39,822 nucleotides of DNA from Coriobacteriaceae bacterium (GTDB lineage Bacteria; Actinomycetota; Coriobacteriia; Anaerosomatales; D1FN1-002), in assembly GCA_013824215.1 (NCBI GenBank), contig PNNM01000002.1:1-39822 (forward strand). Direction: 5' to 3'. Position numbers and translations under genes: made by a program. Positions 1 to 7,109 of this stretch are shown here, in pieces. Each line of letters begins with the position of its first letter. Position 1 is the first letter of the stretch. The notes below the pieces were generated by a model, which saw only the letters and a list, made by a program, of their open reading frames with translations, was not told the origin of the DNA and searched no databases.

Positions 1-183
1 ATCGAGGACGGCCGGCTCACCCGGCCCCTGAAGAACCTGCGCTTCACGCAGCCGGCCATCGAGGCGCTGGCGGGAGTCGAGGGCATCGGTCGCGAACGCG
101 CTCATGCGGGCGAACGTGGGATGGCGCCGTTCGTCCCGGCGTTGCTGCTGAGTTCGTTCGCGTTCACCAGTCAGACGGGCTGA
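1..183 (+). CDS. TldD/PmbA family metalloprotease-related protein, C-terminal end (partial)
   Basis: Only the last 60 codons are inside the window, in frame from base 1 to a TGA at 181-183. The translation contains 'TRPLKNLRFTQ' and ends 'PALLLSSFAFTSQTG', the typical C-terminal strands of the TldD/PmbA (U62) family, which process or degrade peptides such as microcin B17 precursor and CcdA. The catalytic part lies before the window. The gene converges on cheB with about 30 bp between stops, and no clear terminator is visible there. Family assignment rests on these two C-terminal motifs only, and TldD cannot be told from PmbA. Confidence 0.75.
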   Translation: MEDGRLTRPLKNLRFTQPAIEALAGVEGIGRERAHAGERGMAPFVPALLLSSFAFTSQTG

Positions 184-213
184 GCGTCTGGGGACGTGGG
201 CCTCCGCGCCGGA

Positions 214-835
214 TCAGTACCGCCCGGCCACCCGCTCGCGCATGACGTGCGCGACGTCGTCGATCCGGCAGTTCTCGGCCACCGCGCCCAGCTCGACGGC
301 CGAGCCCGGCATCGAGTACTGGAACGCGGTCTCGGCAGACTCCGCGATCGTGTACGGCCCCCGCCCGTGCCGCGAGCATCCCGAGCGCGCCGTCGGCGCC
401 CATCCCGGTCAGGAGCACCGCGAGCAGGCGGCTCCCGTAGGTCTGCGCCGCCGAGGAGAAGAGCATGTCGATCGACGGGACGTGGAGCGAGTCGGCGAAG
501 TCCGGGTCGAGGCGCGCTGTCACAGACCCGTTGGACCGCGCGAGCCGCAGATGCCGGCCGATGGGGGCGACGTAGACCGTGCCCGCGGCGAGCGTCTCGC
601 CGTTCCGAGCCTCCTTCACGCACACGTCGCAGAACGAGTCCAGGTGCGCGGCAAAGGTCCCGGTGAAGCCGAGCGGCATGTGGATGCAGATGCAGAGTGG
701 GACGGGGAACGCGCGCGGCAACGCGCGCAGGATCCGCTCGACAGCTGCAGGCCCCCCGGCCGACGCGCCGATCACGACCGCATCCAGCGGCCCGCCGAAC
801 GGGACACCGGTGATCTCGGCAGCTCTCTGCTCCAT
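214..835 (-). pseudogene. cheB: CheB-type protein-glutamate methylesterase, stand-alone catalytic domain, frameshifted near the 3' end
   Basis: The domain removes methyl groups from chemoreceptor glutamates, or deamidates glutamines, during chemotactic adaptation. From the ATG at 835, preceded by GAGGGGG, the catalytic triad is visible: Ser25 in GASAGG, His52 in CIHMP and Asp148 in GMGADGA. No receiver domain precedes it, unlike classical CheB. After Arg157 the frame is lost. The expected end, beginning YTIAESAETAFQYSMPGSAV and continuing to a TGA at 214-216, is in another frame. The net error is one extra base (or two missing) at about 352-365, beside a C5/C3 run, so either a sequencing error or a real mutation is possible. 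A repaired protein would have 206 residues. An upstream TTG at 880 exists but has poorer support. Confidence 0.8.
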
Positions 836-845
836 CGTCCCCCTC

Positions 846-988
846 GGCACCAGATGGTACCGCAAGCTGCCTTCGGCCAAGGCTAAGGCCCCGGTCCTTC
901 GAACACCGGGGCCCTAGACAGTCCCGGCCCCCATGTGGAGGGGCGCCACCGTGTGGGAGCCGGGAGTGTCAGGTTCTTCTACCTGACA
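846..988 (-). promoter_or_regulatory. Hairpin-rich 5' leader of cheB
   Basis: Between the expected transcription start (about 988) and the cheB Shine-Dalgarno lie several stems on the minus-strand RNA: an 8-bp stem at 967-974/981-988, a 7-bp stem at 922-928/959-965, a 9-bp GC-rich stem at 887-895/905-913, and a 6-bp wobble stem at 846-851/856-861 that abuts the ribosome binding site. The 887-913 hairpin could also act as a U-poor terminator for the V-ATPase operon. I could not match the region to the c-di-GMP-I/II consensus or another known riboswitch. The stems are seen; a regulatory role is inferred. Confidence 0.45.
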
Positions 989-995
989 TTAGTCT

Positions 996-1022
996 GTATC
1001 GGCGTCGCGGCGGCGGGCTTTA
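996..1022 (-). promoter_or_regulatory. Sigma-28 (FliA/SigD) promoter of cheB
   Basis: Read on the minus strand the sequence is TAAAGCCC, 11 bp, GCCGATAC, against the known consensus TAAAGTTT-N11-GCCGATAA. Spacing is exact and the -10 matches 7 of 8. It lies between the atpD stop and cheB and points at cheB, a chemotaxis gene, which is the class of gene this sigma factor serves. It implies a flagellar regulon elsewhere in the genome. Confidence 0.75.
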
Positions 1023-1047
1023 GACAAAAAGGGGGCTCCGGTCCTCC

Positions 1048-1683
1048 CTACGCCTCACGCTGCTGCTCCTCGATCATCGCCTTGACCTTCATGAGGCGCG
1101 TGAGGTCGGAGCGTTCCGCCTCGTCCAGCTTCATGCGGATGTCGCGGACCGTGGAGACGAGCTGCGGGATCAGCACGTACTCGAGCGCGTTGACGCGCCT
1201 GCGGGTGGTCTCGATCTCGGCGGCGAGCAGCTCGATGGCCTTCTCACGCTCGGCGAGCTCGATCATGCGCGGGACCACACTGGCGAGCCGGGCGAGCGCC
1301 TCGTCGAGGACCGCTGGCGTCGTGGCATACGAGTACCCGCCGGGCGTGGGCAGCTCGGAGAGCTGCAGGACCGGGACACGCACACTCATGACGTTGCGCT
1401 GGCCCGCGGTCACGATGCCTGTCGGCTCGCCCGCCAGCAGCGCCTGGGTGATCGTGGCCGCACCGGCCTCGGCTCGGGCGACCGCGAGCAGGCCGTACGC
1501 CTCGAACAGGTCGCGCTCGACCTCAGCACGGAGCCGGCGGTTCTCGGCGATGCGCGACATGAACTCCTTGAGCAGTTGCTCCAGCTTGTCCTTGAGCAGC
1601 TTGTGTCCCCGACGGGCGACGTCGGCGCGGCGGCGGAGCTTGAGCAGCTCCATGCGGTTTGGGTTCACGCGCAGTGAGGGCAC
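1048..1683 (-). CDS. atpD: V-type ATP synthase subunit D (central stalk)
   Basis: Subunit D is the central rotor shaft that couples the A3B3 head to the membrane ring. The 211-residue protein begins with the family hallmark 'VNPNRMELLKLRRR' and is almost all long alpha helix, forming the N- and C-terminal coiled coil around a central beta-hairpin region (about 80-125). The GTG start at 1683 has a strong GGAGG upstream in 'gaggaggtagacg'. It is the last gene of the operon and follows a 62-residue membrane protein by 3 bp. Length is normal for the family (about 200-215). I am confident of the assignment. Confidence 0.95.
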   Translation of the reverse strand: MPSLRVNPNRMELLKLRRRADVARRGHKLLKDKLEQLLKEFMSRIAENRRLRAEVERDLFEAYGLLAVARAEAGAATITQALLAGEPTGIVTAGQRNVMSVRVPVLQLSELPTPGGYSYATTPAVLDEALARLASVVPRMIELAEREKAIELLAAEIETTRRRVNALEYVLIPQLVSTVRDIRMKLDEAERSDLTRLMKVKAMIEEQQREA

Positions 1684-1686
1684 CGT

Positions 1687-1875
1687 CTACCTCCTCACCA
1701 TCGCGTAGACGGCGATGCCGATCGCCACGGCCAGCAGGGCGACGTTGAACGCCTTGATGTACGGGGCGATCGACCGGCCGCCAGCGAGCCGCGCGGTGGA
1801 ACGCGCGATCCAGACCTGGCCCGCAAGAAGCAGCGCGACCAGGACCGCGAGCGCGATGTAGGGCGCCGCCGTCAC
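1687..1875 (-). CDS. Small two-helix membrane protein inside the V-ATPase operon
   Basis: A 62-residue ORF starts at GTG 1875, overlapping the atpB stop by 4 bp (GTGA), and ends 3 bp before atpD. The translation has two hydrophobic segments, about 5-24 (IALAVLVALLLAGQVWIA) and 42-58 (AFNVALLAVAIGIAVYA), joined by a short basic linker. I do not recognise a family. Tight translational coupling on both sides argues that it is real and made together with subunits B and D. Possible roles, all inferred, are an assembly factor or accessory subunit of the Vo sector. It is too short for many gene finders. Confidence 0.7.
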   Translation of the reverse strand: MTAAPYIALAVLVALLLAGQVWIARSTARLAGGRSIAPYIKAFNVALLAVAIGIAVYAMVRR

Positions 1876-3293
1876 ACGCGGACCGCTTCCCCGGCAGGCA
1901 TGTACTTCTCCACGAACTCGTCCTTGATGCGCTTGAGTTCGGCACGCGGGAGCAGCGCCACAAGCTCCCAGCCGACCCGCAGGGTCTCCTCCACGCTGCG
2001 CTCCTCGTCGGCTCCCTGGCGAATGAACCGCTGCTCGAAGGCGTCGGCGAAGGCGACGAAGGCGCGGTCGGTGTCGGACAGGGCCGCCTCGCCGAGGATG
2101 ACGGCGAGCTCCTTGGCCTGGAGACCGCGGGCATAGGCGCCGAAGAGCTGGTTGGACAGGTCGGCGTGGTCCTCGCGCGTCTTGCCCGGGCCGATGCCCT
2201 TCTGCTTGAGGCGCGACAGCGACGGCAGGACGGCGACCGGAGGGTAGACGCCCGAGCGATGCAGCGCCCGGTCGAGGATGATCTGGCCCTCGGTGATGTA
2301 GCCAGTGAGGTCGGGGATGGGATGCGTCTTGTCGTCGTCGGGCATGCTCAAGATCGGCACCTGCGTGATCGAGCCCTTGCGGCCCTTCACGCGCCCGGCG
2401 CGCTCGTACAGCGTCGCGAGGTCGGTGTACAGGTAGCCCGGGAAGCCACGCCGGCCCGGCACCTCCTTGCGCGCGGCGGAGACCTCGCGCAGCGCCTCGC
2501 AGTAGTACGTCATGTCGGTGAGGATGACGAGCACGTGCATGTCGCACTCGTACGCAAGGTACTCGGCGGTCGTGAGCGCCATGCGCGGAGTGGCGATACG
2601 CTCGACGGCCGGGTCGTCGGCAAGGTTGAGGAACAGCACGGCGCGCTCGATGGCGGCCGTGGAGCGGAACTCGGTCATGAAGAAGTCCGCGTCCTCGAAC
2701 GTGATCCCCATCGCCGCGAACACGACAGCGAACTCACCCTCCAGCTTCCCGCCGACCTTGCCGGGGTCCTCGGAGCGCTGGAGCACCGCCGCCTGGCGGG
2801 CGATCTGCGCGGCGAGCTGGTTGTGCGGCAGGCCCGAGCCGGAGAAGATCGGCAGCTTCTGACCGCGGACGAGCGGGTTGAGGCCGTCGATCGAGCTGAC
2901 CCCGGTCTGGATGAAGTCGTCGGGGAAGTCGCGCGCCGTCGGGTTGATCGGCGAGCCGTAGATCGAGACCCGCTCGTCGGGGATGATCTCCGGCCCTCCG
3001 TCGCGCGGCCGGCCGAGGCCGTCGAAGACGCGACCGAGCATGTCGCGACTGACCCCCAACTCCAGCGAGCGGCCGAGGAAGCGGACCTTGGTCTCGGACG
3101 GGTTCGAGCCGCGCGTGCCCTGGAACGCCTGCACGAGCGCGACGTCGCCGTCCACCTCGAGCACGTTGCCCAGCGAGCGGGTGCCGTCCGGGTACTCCAA
3201 CTCCACGAGCTCCGCGTAGGTCACACCCGTCACGCCCTCGACGAGCAGCAGCGGGCCGACGATGTCGCGCGTGGTCGTGTACTCGCGTGTCAT
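1872..3293 (-). CDS. atpB: V-type ATP synthase subunit B
   Basis: The non-catalytic head subunit alternates with A in the A3B3 hexamer. The 473-residue protein shows family segments such as 'RDMLGRVFDGLGRP', 'PIFSGSGLPHNQLA' (in place of a P-loop), 'VLILTDMTYYCEALREVS' and 'GRRGFPGYLYTDLATLYERA'. Start ATG 3293 overlaps the atpA stop by 4 bp (ATGA). It is coupled downstream to the small membrane protein. No oddities in length or motifs. Longer upstream starts in the same frame run antisense-like through atpA and are rejected. Confidence 0.96.
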   Translation of the reverse strand: MTREYTTTRDIVGPLLLVEGVTGVTYAELVELEYPDGTRSLGNVLEVDGDVALVQAFQGTRGSNPSETKVRFLGRSLELGVSRDMLGRVFDGLGRPRDGGPEIIPDERVSIYGSPINPTARDFPDDFIQTGVSSIDGLNPLVRGQKLPIFSGSGLPHNQLAAQIARQAAVLQRSEDPGKVGGKLEGEFAVVFAAMGITFEDADFFMTEFRSTAAIERAVLFLNLADDPAVERIATPRMALTTAEYLAYECDMHVLVILTDMTYYCEALREVSAARKEVPGRRGFPGYLYTDLATLYERAGRVKGRKGSITQVPILSMPDDDKTHPIPDLTGYITEGQIILDRALHRSGVYPPVAVLPSLSRLKQKGIGPGKTREDHADLSNQLFGAYARGLQAKELAVILGEAALSDTDRAFVAFADAFEQRFIRQGADEERSVEETLRVGWELVALLPRAELKRIKDEFVEKYMPAGEAVRV

Positions 3294-5161
3294 CGGACGC
3301 CCACCCCCTCCGCGGACGCGGCACGCTGGCCGACGAGCTGGGTCTCGATCTGGGCCGCGATGTCGTCGAACTCGGCGAGCTTGTCCTCGGTGAGGTACTT
3401 TGCGCGCGCGATCCGCTCGCGCACCGGCGCGGCGAGGATCTCTTCCAGTTTCGCGCCGGCCCCGTGCGCCGCCACCGCGCGCCCGTGGAAGAGCAGGATC
3501 GTCGCGAGCAGCTTGTCCTGCTTGACCAGCGACGTGAACTGGTCGTCGTCGCGGAACGCGTTCTGCTGCAGGAAGTCCTCGCGGATGGACTTGGCGGTCT
3601 CCATGAGGATCTGCTCTTCGGCCGAGAGCGCCTCGAGTCCGACCAGACGGACGATCTCGGCGAGCTCGTTCTCGCGCTGGAGCATCGCCATGCACCGGTC
3701 GCGCCGCTCGCGGAACTCCACCGAGACGTTCTCGGCCCAGTAGGGCGCGACTTTGTCGAGGTACAGCGAGTAGCTGGTCAGCCAGTCGATGGCGGGGAAA
3801 TGCCGCTCGTACGCCAGGCGGTCCTGAAGCGCCCAGAAGACCTTCACGACGCGCAGCGTGTTCTGGACGACCGGCTCGGACAGGTCGCCACCCGGAGGCG
3901 ACACCGACCCGATGACCGACACGGAGCCGACGCGGAGGCCGGCGGCGGGGCTGGCAGGGGATTCCGACGAGGAGGCGCCGGAGGGGTCGGCGCCTCGTGT
4001 GTCACCCTTCGAGGCGCCGACCCCTCCGGCGCCTCCGAGACACTCCACCTTCCCCGACCTCTCGTAGAACGCCGCGATCTTGGTGCCGAGGTACGCCGGG
4101 AACCCTTCCTCGCCCGGCATCTCCTCGAGGCGTCCGGAGATCTCGCGCATCGCCTCAGCCCAGCGCGACGTCGAGTCGGCCTGGAGCACGACCTCGTAGC
4201 CCATGTCGCGGAAGTACTCGGCCATGCTGATGCCCGTGTAGACGGACGCCTCGCGCGCCGCGACCGGCATGTTCGACGTGTTGGCCACGAGCACGGTGCG
4301 CTTCATGAGCGGCTGGCCCGAGTACGGATCCACGAGCTCGGGGAACTCCATCAGCACGTCGGTCATCTCGTTGCCGCGCTCGCCGCAGCCGATGAAGACG
4401 ACGACCTGCGCGTTCGACCACTTGGCGACCTGGTGCTGGGTGACGGTCTTGCCCGCCCCGAACGGGCCGGGGATGCACGCCGAGCCGCCCTTGACCAGCG
4501 GGAAGAAGGTGTCGATGACGCGCGTGCCGGTGACGAGCGGCTCGGTGGCCGAGACCTTGCGCGCGTACGGGCGAGGGACGCGGACGGGCCAGCGCTGGAG
4601 CATGACGAGGTCGTGCTCCGTGCCGTCGTCGGCCTTCAGACGCCCGAACGGCTCGGTCACCGTGTATGAGCCGCTGGCGATCGCGACGATCTCGCCGCTC
4701 ATGCCGGGCGGCACCATGACGCGGTGCTCGATGACCTCGTTCTCCTGCACAGTCCCCAGGATGCCGCCGCCGGTGACGCGGTCGCCCTTGGCCGCGGTGG
4801 CGACGAACTCCCACTTCCTGGCGCGGTCGAGACCGGGCGCCGTCACGCCTCGCGTGAGGAAGTCGCCTGTCTGACCTCTCAGTATGTCGAGCGGGCGCTG
4901 CACGCCGTCGTACACAGCGCCGAGCATCCCGGGGCCGAGCTCGATCGAGAGTGGCGCACCGGTCGGCTCGACCGGGTCACCTGGCCCCAGTCCCTCGGTC
5001 TCCTCGTACACCTGGATGGACGCGCGGTCGCCGCGCATCTCGATGATCTCGCCCATCAAACCCTCGGAACCGACCTTGACGAGGTCGTACATCCGCGAGG
5101 TGGTCAGCCCCTCGGCCACGACCAGCGGGCCCGCGACCTTGACTATCCTGCCCTGCTCCAT
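3290..5161 (-). CDS. atpA: V-type ATP synthase catalytic subunit A, with a palindrome-encoded insertion
   Basis: Catalytic ATP-binding subunit of the V1 head. The Walker A motif GPFGAGKT is at residues 232-239, followed by 'VFIGCGERGNEMTDVL' and 'LQADSTSRWAEAMREISGR'. The protein has 623 residues, some 30-40 longer than is usual. The extra sequence lies at about 376-410, between 'FYERSGKVECL' and 'VGSVSVIGSVSPPGGD', where family members have a short loop. Residues 376-397 are encoded exactly by a 66-bp DNA palindrome, and the rest of the insert is Ser/Pro/Ala-rich. The reading frame is intact on both sides, so the protein is probably functional with an extended surface loop. ATG 5161 follows atpF closely. 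Confidence 0.95.
   Translation of the reverse strand: MEQGRIVKVAGPLVVAEGLTTSRMYDLVKVGSEGLMGEIIEMRGDRASIQVYEETEGLGPGDPVEPTGAPLSIELGPGMLGAVYDGVQRPLDILRGQTGDFLTRGVTAPGLDRARKWEFVATAAKGDRVTGGGILGTVQENEVIEHRVMVPPGMSGEIVAIASGSYTVTEPFGRLKADDGTEHDLVMLQRWPVRVPRPYARKVSATEPLVTGTRVIDTFFPLVKGGSACIPGPFGAGKTVTQHQVAKWSNAQVVVFIGCGERGNEMTDVLMEFPELVDPYSGQPLMKRTVLVANTSNMPVAAREASVYTGISMAEYFRDMGYEVVLQADSTSRWAEAMREISGRLEEMPGEEGFPAYLGTKIAAFYERSGKVECLGGAGGVGASKGDTRGADPSGASSSESPASPAAGLRVGSVSVIGSVSPPGGDLSEPVVQNTLRVVKVFWALQDRLAYERHFPAIDWLTSYSLYLDKVAPYWAENVSVEFRERRDRCMAMLQRENELAEIVRLVGLEALSAEEQILMETAKSIREDFLQQNAFRDDDQFTSLVKQDKLLATILLFHGRAVAAHGAGAKLEEILAAPVRERIARAKYLTEDKLAEFDDIAAQIETQLVGQRAASAEGVGVR
3971..4036. repeat. 66-bp codon-aligned palindrome (27-bp perfect arms) inside atpA
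   Basis: Arms 3971-3997 and 4010-4036 are perfect inverted copies of 27 bp separated by 12 nt. Each arm is itself a hairpin: GAGGCGCC at 3972-3979 pairs with GGCGCCTC at 3989-3996, and the same pair recurs at 4011-4018 and 4028-4035. The two 9-nt inner loops (3980-3988 and 4019-4027) are mutually complementary. The element covers exactly atpA codons 376-397. It could be a mobile palindromic repeat tolerated in a coding gene, like the palindromic elements described in Rickettsia, or an RNA structure acting on the operon mRNA. Confidence 0.9.
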
Positions 5162-5182
5162 GCCCTCGCGTCCCCTTCTCTG

Positions 5183-5491
5183 CTACAGCACCTTGGTGCC
5201 CAGCGCGCGCTCGATGGCCCGTGCGAGCTTCGCCTCGCCCACGCCTCCCGAGCTGCCCACGCCGGGCACGACGGTCACGGCCGGGACCGGGCGGTCGGCG
5301 ACCTCGGAAGCGAGGTCGGCGACGGCCTCGTACACCGGCTCGGTGACGAACACGACGTCGAAAGTGCCCGAGACCAGCTCGGGCCAGAGCTCGCGCGCCT
5401 GCTCCGGGCGCTCCACGCCGAACACGGCGAATCCGAGCGGACGGAATCCCGCCACGCTTGTGGTGTCCCCGACCATGGCGACCTTGCCCAT
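5183..5491 (-). CDS. atpF: V-type ATP synthase subunit F
   Basis: Small central-stalk subunit that binds subunit D and modulates ATPase activity. The 102-residue protein has the alternating beta-alpha pattern of the family: 'VAMVGDTTSVAGFRPLGFAVF' at the N-terminus and a 'FDVVFVTEPVYEAVADL' strand-helix in the middle. Length is typical (about 100-110). The ATG at 5491 follows a G-rich ribosome binding site (AGGGGGG). A second Met at residue 6 is possible but less well placed. It sits between C and A, the usual order in bacterial V-ATPase operons. Confidence 0.9.
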   Translation of the reverse strand: MGKVAMVGDTTSVAGFRPLGFAVFGVERPEQARELWPELVSGTFDVVFVTEPVYEAVADLASEVADRPVPAVTVVPGVGSSGGVGEAKLARAIERALGTKVL

Positions 5492-5500
5492 GCCGCCCCC

Positions 5501-6508
5501 CTACTCGTACAGATCCCGCAGGCGCGCGCGCAGCACGCCGGCGTCCAGACCCGACAGCTTCCCGATGAGCAGGACACGCACGGCCATGACCTCGGCCTCG
5601 CGCGCCAGCACATACGCGATGACCGGCTCCGGGCCGACCGGCACCGCGCGCGCCGTCCGCAGATAGGCCACCACCACGTTGTCCGCGACCACGTCGAGCC
5701 GGGAGGGATCGGCCATCTCGGCGACGTTGATGCCTCTCAGCTGCGTCAGCGACCCCAAGCGCGCCGCGAGATCGGCCGCCGAGCCGTAGTAGAGCTCGGC
5801 CACGTCCTTCGCGGTCAGCGAGCCGCCGTCCACGAGCACGTCCGGGAGCTCGGTCACGGACGCTCCCTTGAGCCGCATCCGCACGAGTGTCTTGGCGTTG
5901 GCCACATCCACGTACAGCCGCGCCAGCCCTTCGAGGAACTCGCTGCGCGACGTGCGGGCGCACTTCTTGAGCTCGGCGAACATCGCGCGATCGACGGTCA
6001 TGTCGATCCCCGCGAGACCCTCGACGCCGCCTTCGTCGCGCTCGGAGAACTCGACGCCGGCCGCCAGCGAGCCGAACGGCTCCGGCAGGTCGGTCGGATG
6101 GCCGAGGAACTCCTCGGCGGGGAGAGTGCCGAGGCCTACGAGCATGCTCGTCACGGGCACGCCCACCACGCGGGCCTTGAGCGCCGCCTTGAGGTTCGCG
6201 AAGTCGTAGCGCACGCGGAAGAAGCGGACGACAGGCTTGGGCAGCTCGGACTCGTCCAGGAAGCCGTAGAAGGCGTCGAGCGCCTCGCCGAGACCGCGCT
6301 CGACATCCTCAGGGGTCTCCGTGCCCTCGATGTAGCGTCCGTACGGGGACTCGGAGAGTATCCGCTTCTGCTCGGCGAACGTCGGCGCGTCCAGAAGGCG
6401 CTCGTACGTCGCGCGCCCGAACGCTCGCGTCTCGAGCACGCGCACCTTGCCGACGGCGAAGCCGTATCGGATGGTCTGTCGCGGCGATATGAGGGCGCTC
6501 GCACGCAC
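5501..6508 (-). CDS. atpC: V-type ATP synthase subunit C (AC39 family)
   Basis: Funnel-shaped subunit that docks the central stalk onto the proteolipid ring. The 335-residue protein matches the all-helical AC39 family: 'YGFAVGKVRVLETRAFG' near the N-terminus, 'VVRFFRVRYDFANLKAALKA' and the C-terminal 'EPVIAYVLAREAEVMAVRVL'. The GTG start at 6508 is preceded by GGAGGAG and lies immediately after the atpE stop. The upstream in-frame extension runs antisense through atpE and is not used. It ends 9 bp before atpF. Confidence 0.92.
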   Translation of the reverse strand: MRASALISPRQTIRYGFAVGKVRVLETRAFGRATYERLLDAPTFAEQKRILSESPYGRYIEGTETPEDVERGLGEALDAFYGFLDESELPKPVVRFFRVRYDFANLKAALKARVVGVPVTSMLVGLGTLPAEEFLGHPTDLPEPFGSLAAGVEFSERDEGGVEGLAGIDMTVDRAMFAELKKCARTSRSEFLEGLARLYVDVANAKTLVRMRLKGASVTELPDVLVDGGSLTAKDVAELYYGSAADLAARLGSLTQLRGINVAEMADPSRLDVVADNVVVAYLRTARAVPVGPEPVIAYVLAREAEVMAVRVLLIGKLSGLDAGVLRARLRDLYE

Positions 6509-6509
6509 G

Positions 6510-7103
6510 CTACTCCTCCGACGCCTCGCCGAACAGGACCTGCGCCACGATGAGCGCGAGGTCCTCCCGTCGCTCCTCGACCAGGGAGGCGGCAGAGACC
6601 TCTGCCCGGACCCTGTCGCCCGCCAGCACGACCCCGCGGTCGACGTCAGCGGGCTCCCCGCTCCACTCGAGGACCAGGTCCGGCGCGGCCCTCTCGACCG
6701 CCCCGCGGATCGCCGAGGCCCGCGCGGCGTCCGCGGCCGCGACGCGCACCGTCTCGCCACCCCGAGCCGCGCGAACTGCGGCGGCGGCCAGCAGCGCCGC
6801 GTACCGCTCGTCCGGCAGCGCCACCATGGCGGTCTCGACCTCTGTCAGCGCACGATCCACGAACTCCCGGCGCACGGCGAGCAGCCGGTCCCGGGCACGC
6901 AGCCGCGCGGTCGCCCGCATGGTGTCGGCGTCCGCCGCGGCACGCACCGCCGCGCGCTCGACCACAAGCACGGCATCACGATCCGCCTCGGCGCGAGCCT
7001 CGGCCACGACGCGCTGGGTCTCGCGCTCGGCGTCGGCCATGATGGTCGCCGCCTCGCCCTCAGCGTCCGTTCCAATGCGCCCCAGGATGTCTGCGATCGC
7101 CAC
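6510..7103 (-). CDS. atpE: V-type ATP synthase subunit E (peripheral stalk)
   Basis: Peripheral stalk (stator) subunit that pairs with the H/G-type subunit. The 197-residue protein has a long Ala/Arg/Glu-rich N-terminal helix (about 10-95) followed by an alpha/beta domain that should bind the top of the head, ending 'SLVEERREDLALIVAQVLFG', typical of the family. The GTG start at 7103 lies 6 bp after the atpK stop. The gene precedes atpC. Sequence identity in the helix is low-complexity, so the C-terminal domain and operon position carry the assignment. Confidence 0.9.
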   Translation of the reverse strand: MAIADILGRIGTDAEGEAATIMADAERETQRVVAEARAEADRDAVLVVERAAVRAAADADTMRATARLRARDRLLAVRREFVDRALTEVETAMVALPDERYAALLAAAAVRAARGGETVRVAAADAARASAIRGAVERAAPDLVLEWSGEPADVDRGVVLAGDRVRAEVSAASLVEERREDLALIVAQVLFGEASEE

Positions 7104-7109
7104 GGACGC

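Noticed and set aside
2166..3743. Long plus-strand ORF (525 codons) opposite atpB
   Set aside because: High GC gives long open antisense frames. Translation is Arg/Ala-rich without motifs, while the minus strand encodes a complete conserved AtpB.
3932..4036. Intein or group II-type insertion in atpA
   Set aside because: The extra segment is about 35 codons, lacks intein splice motifs and endonuclease domains, and is explained by a palindrome plus a Ser/Pro/Ala-rich stretch.
4724..6553. Long plus-strand ORF (609 codons) opposite atpA/F/C
   Set aside because: It spans three conserved minus-strand genes and has low-complexity, His/Arg-rich composition.
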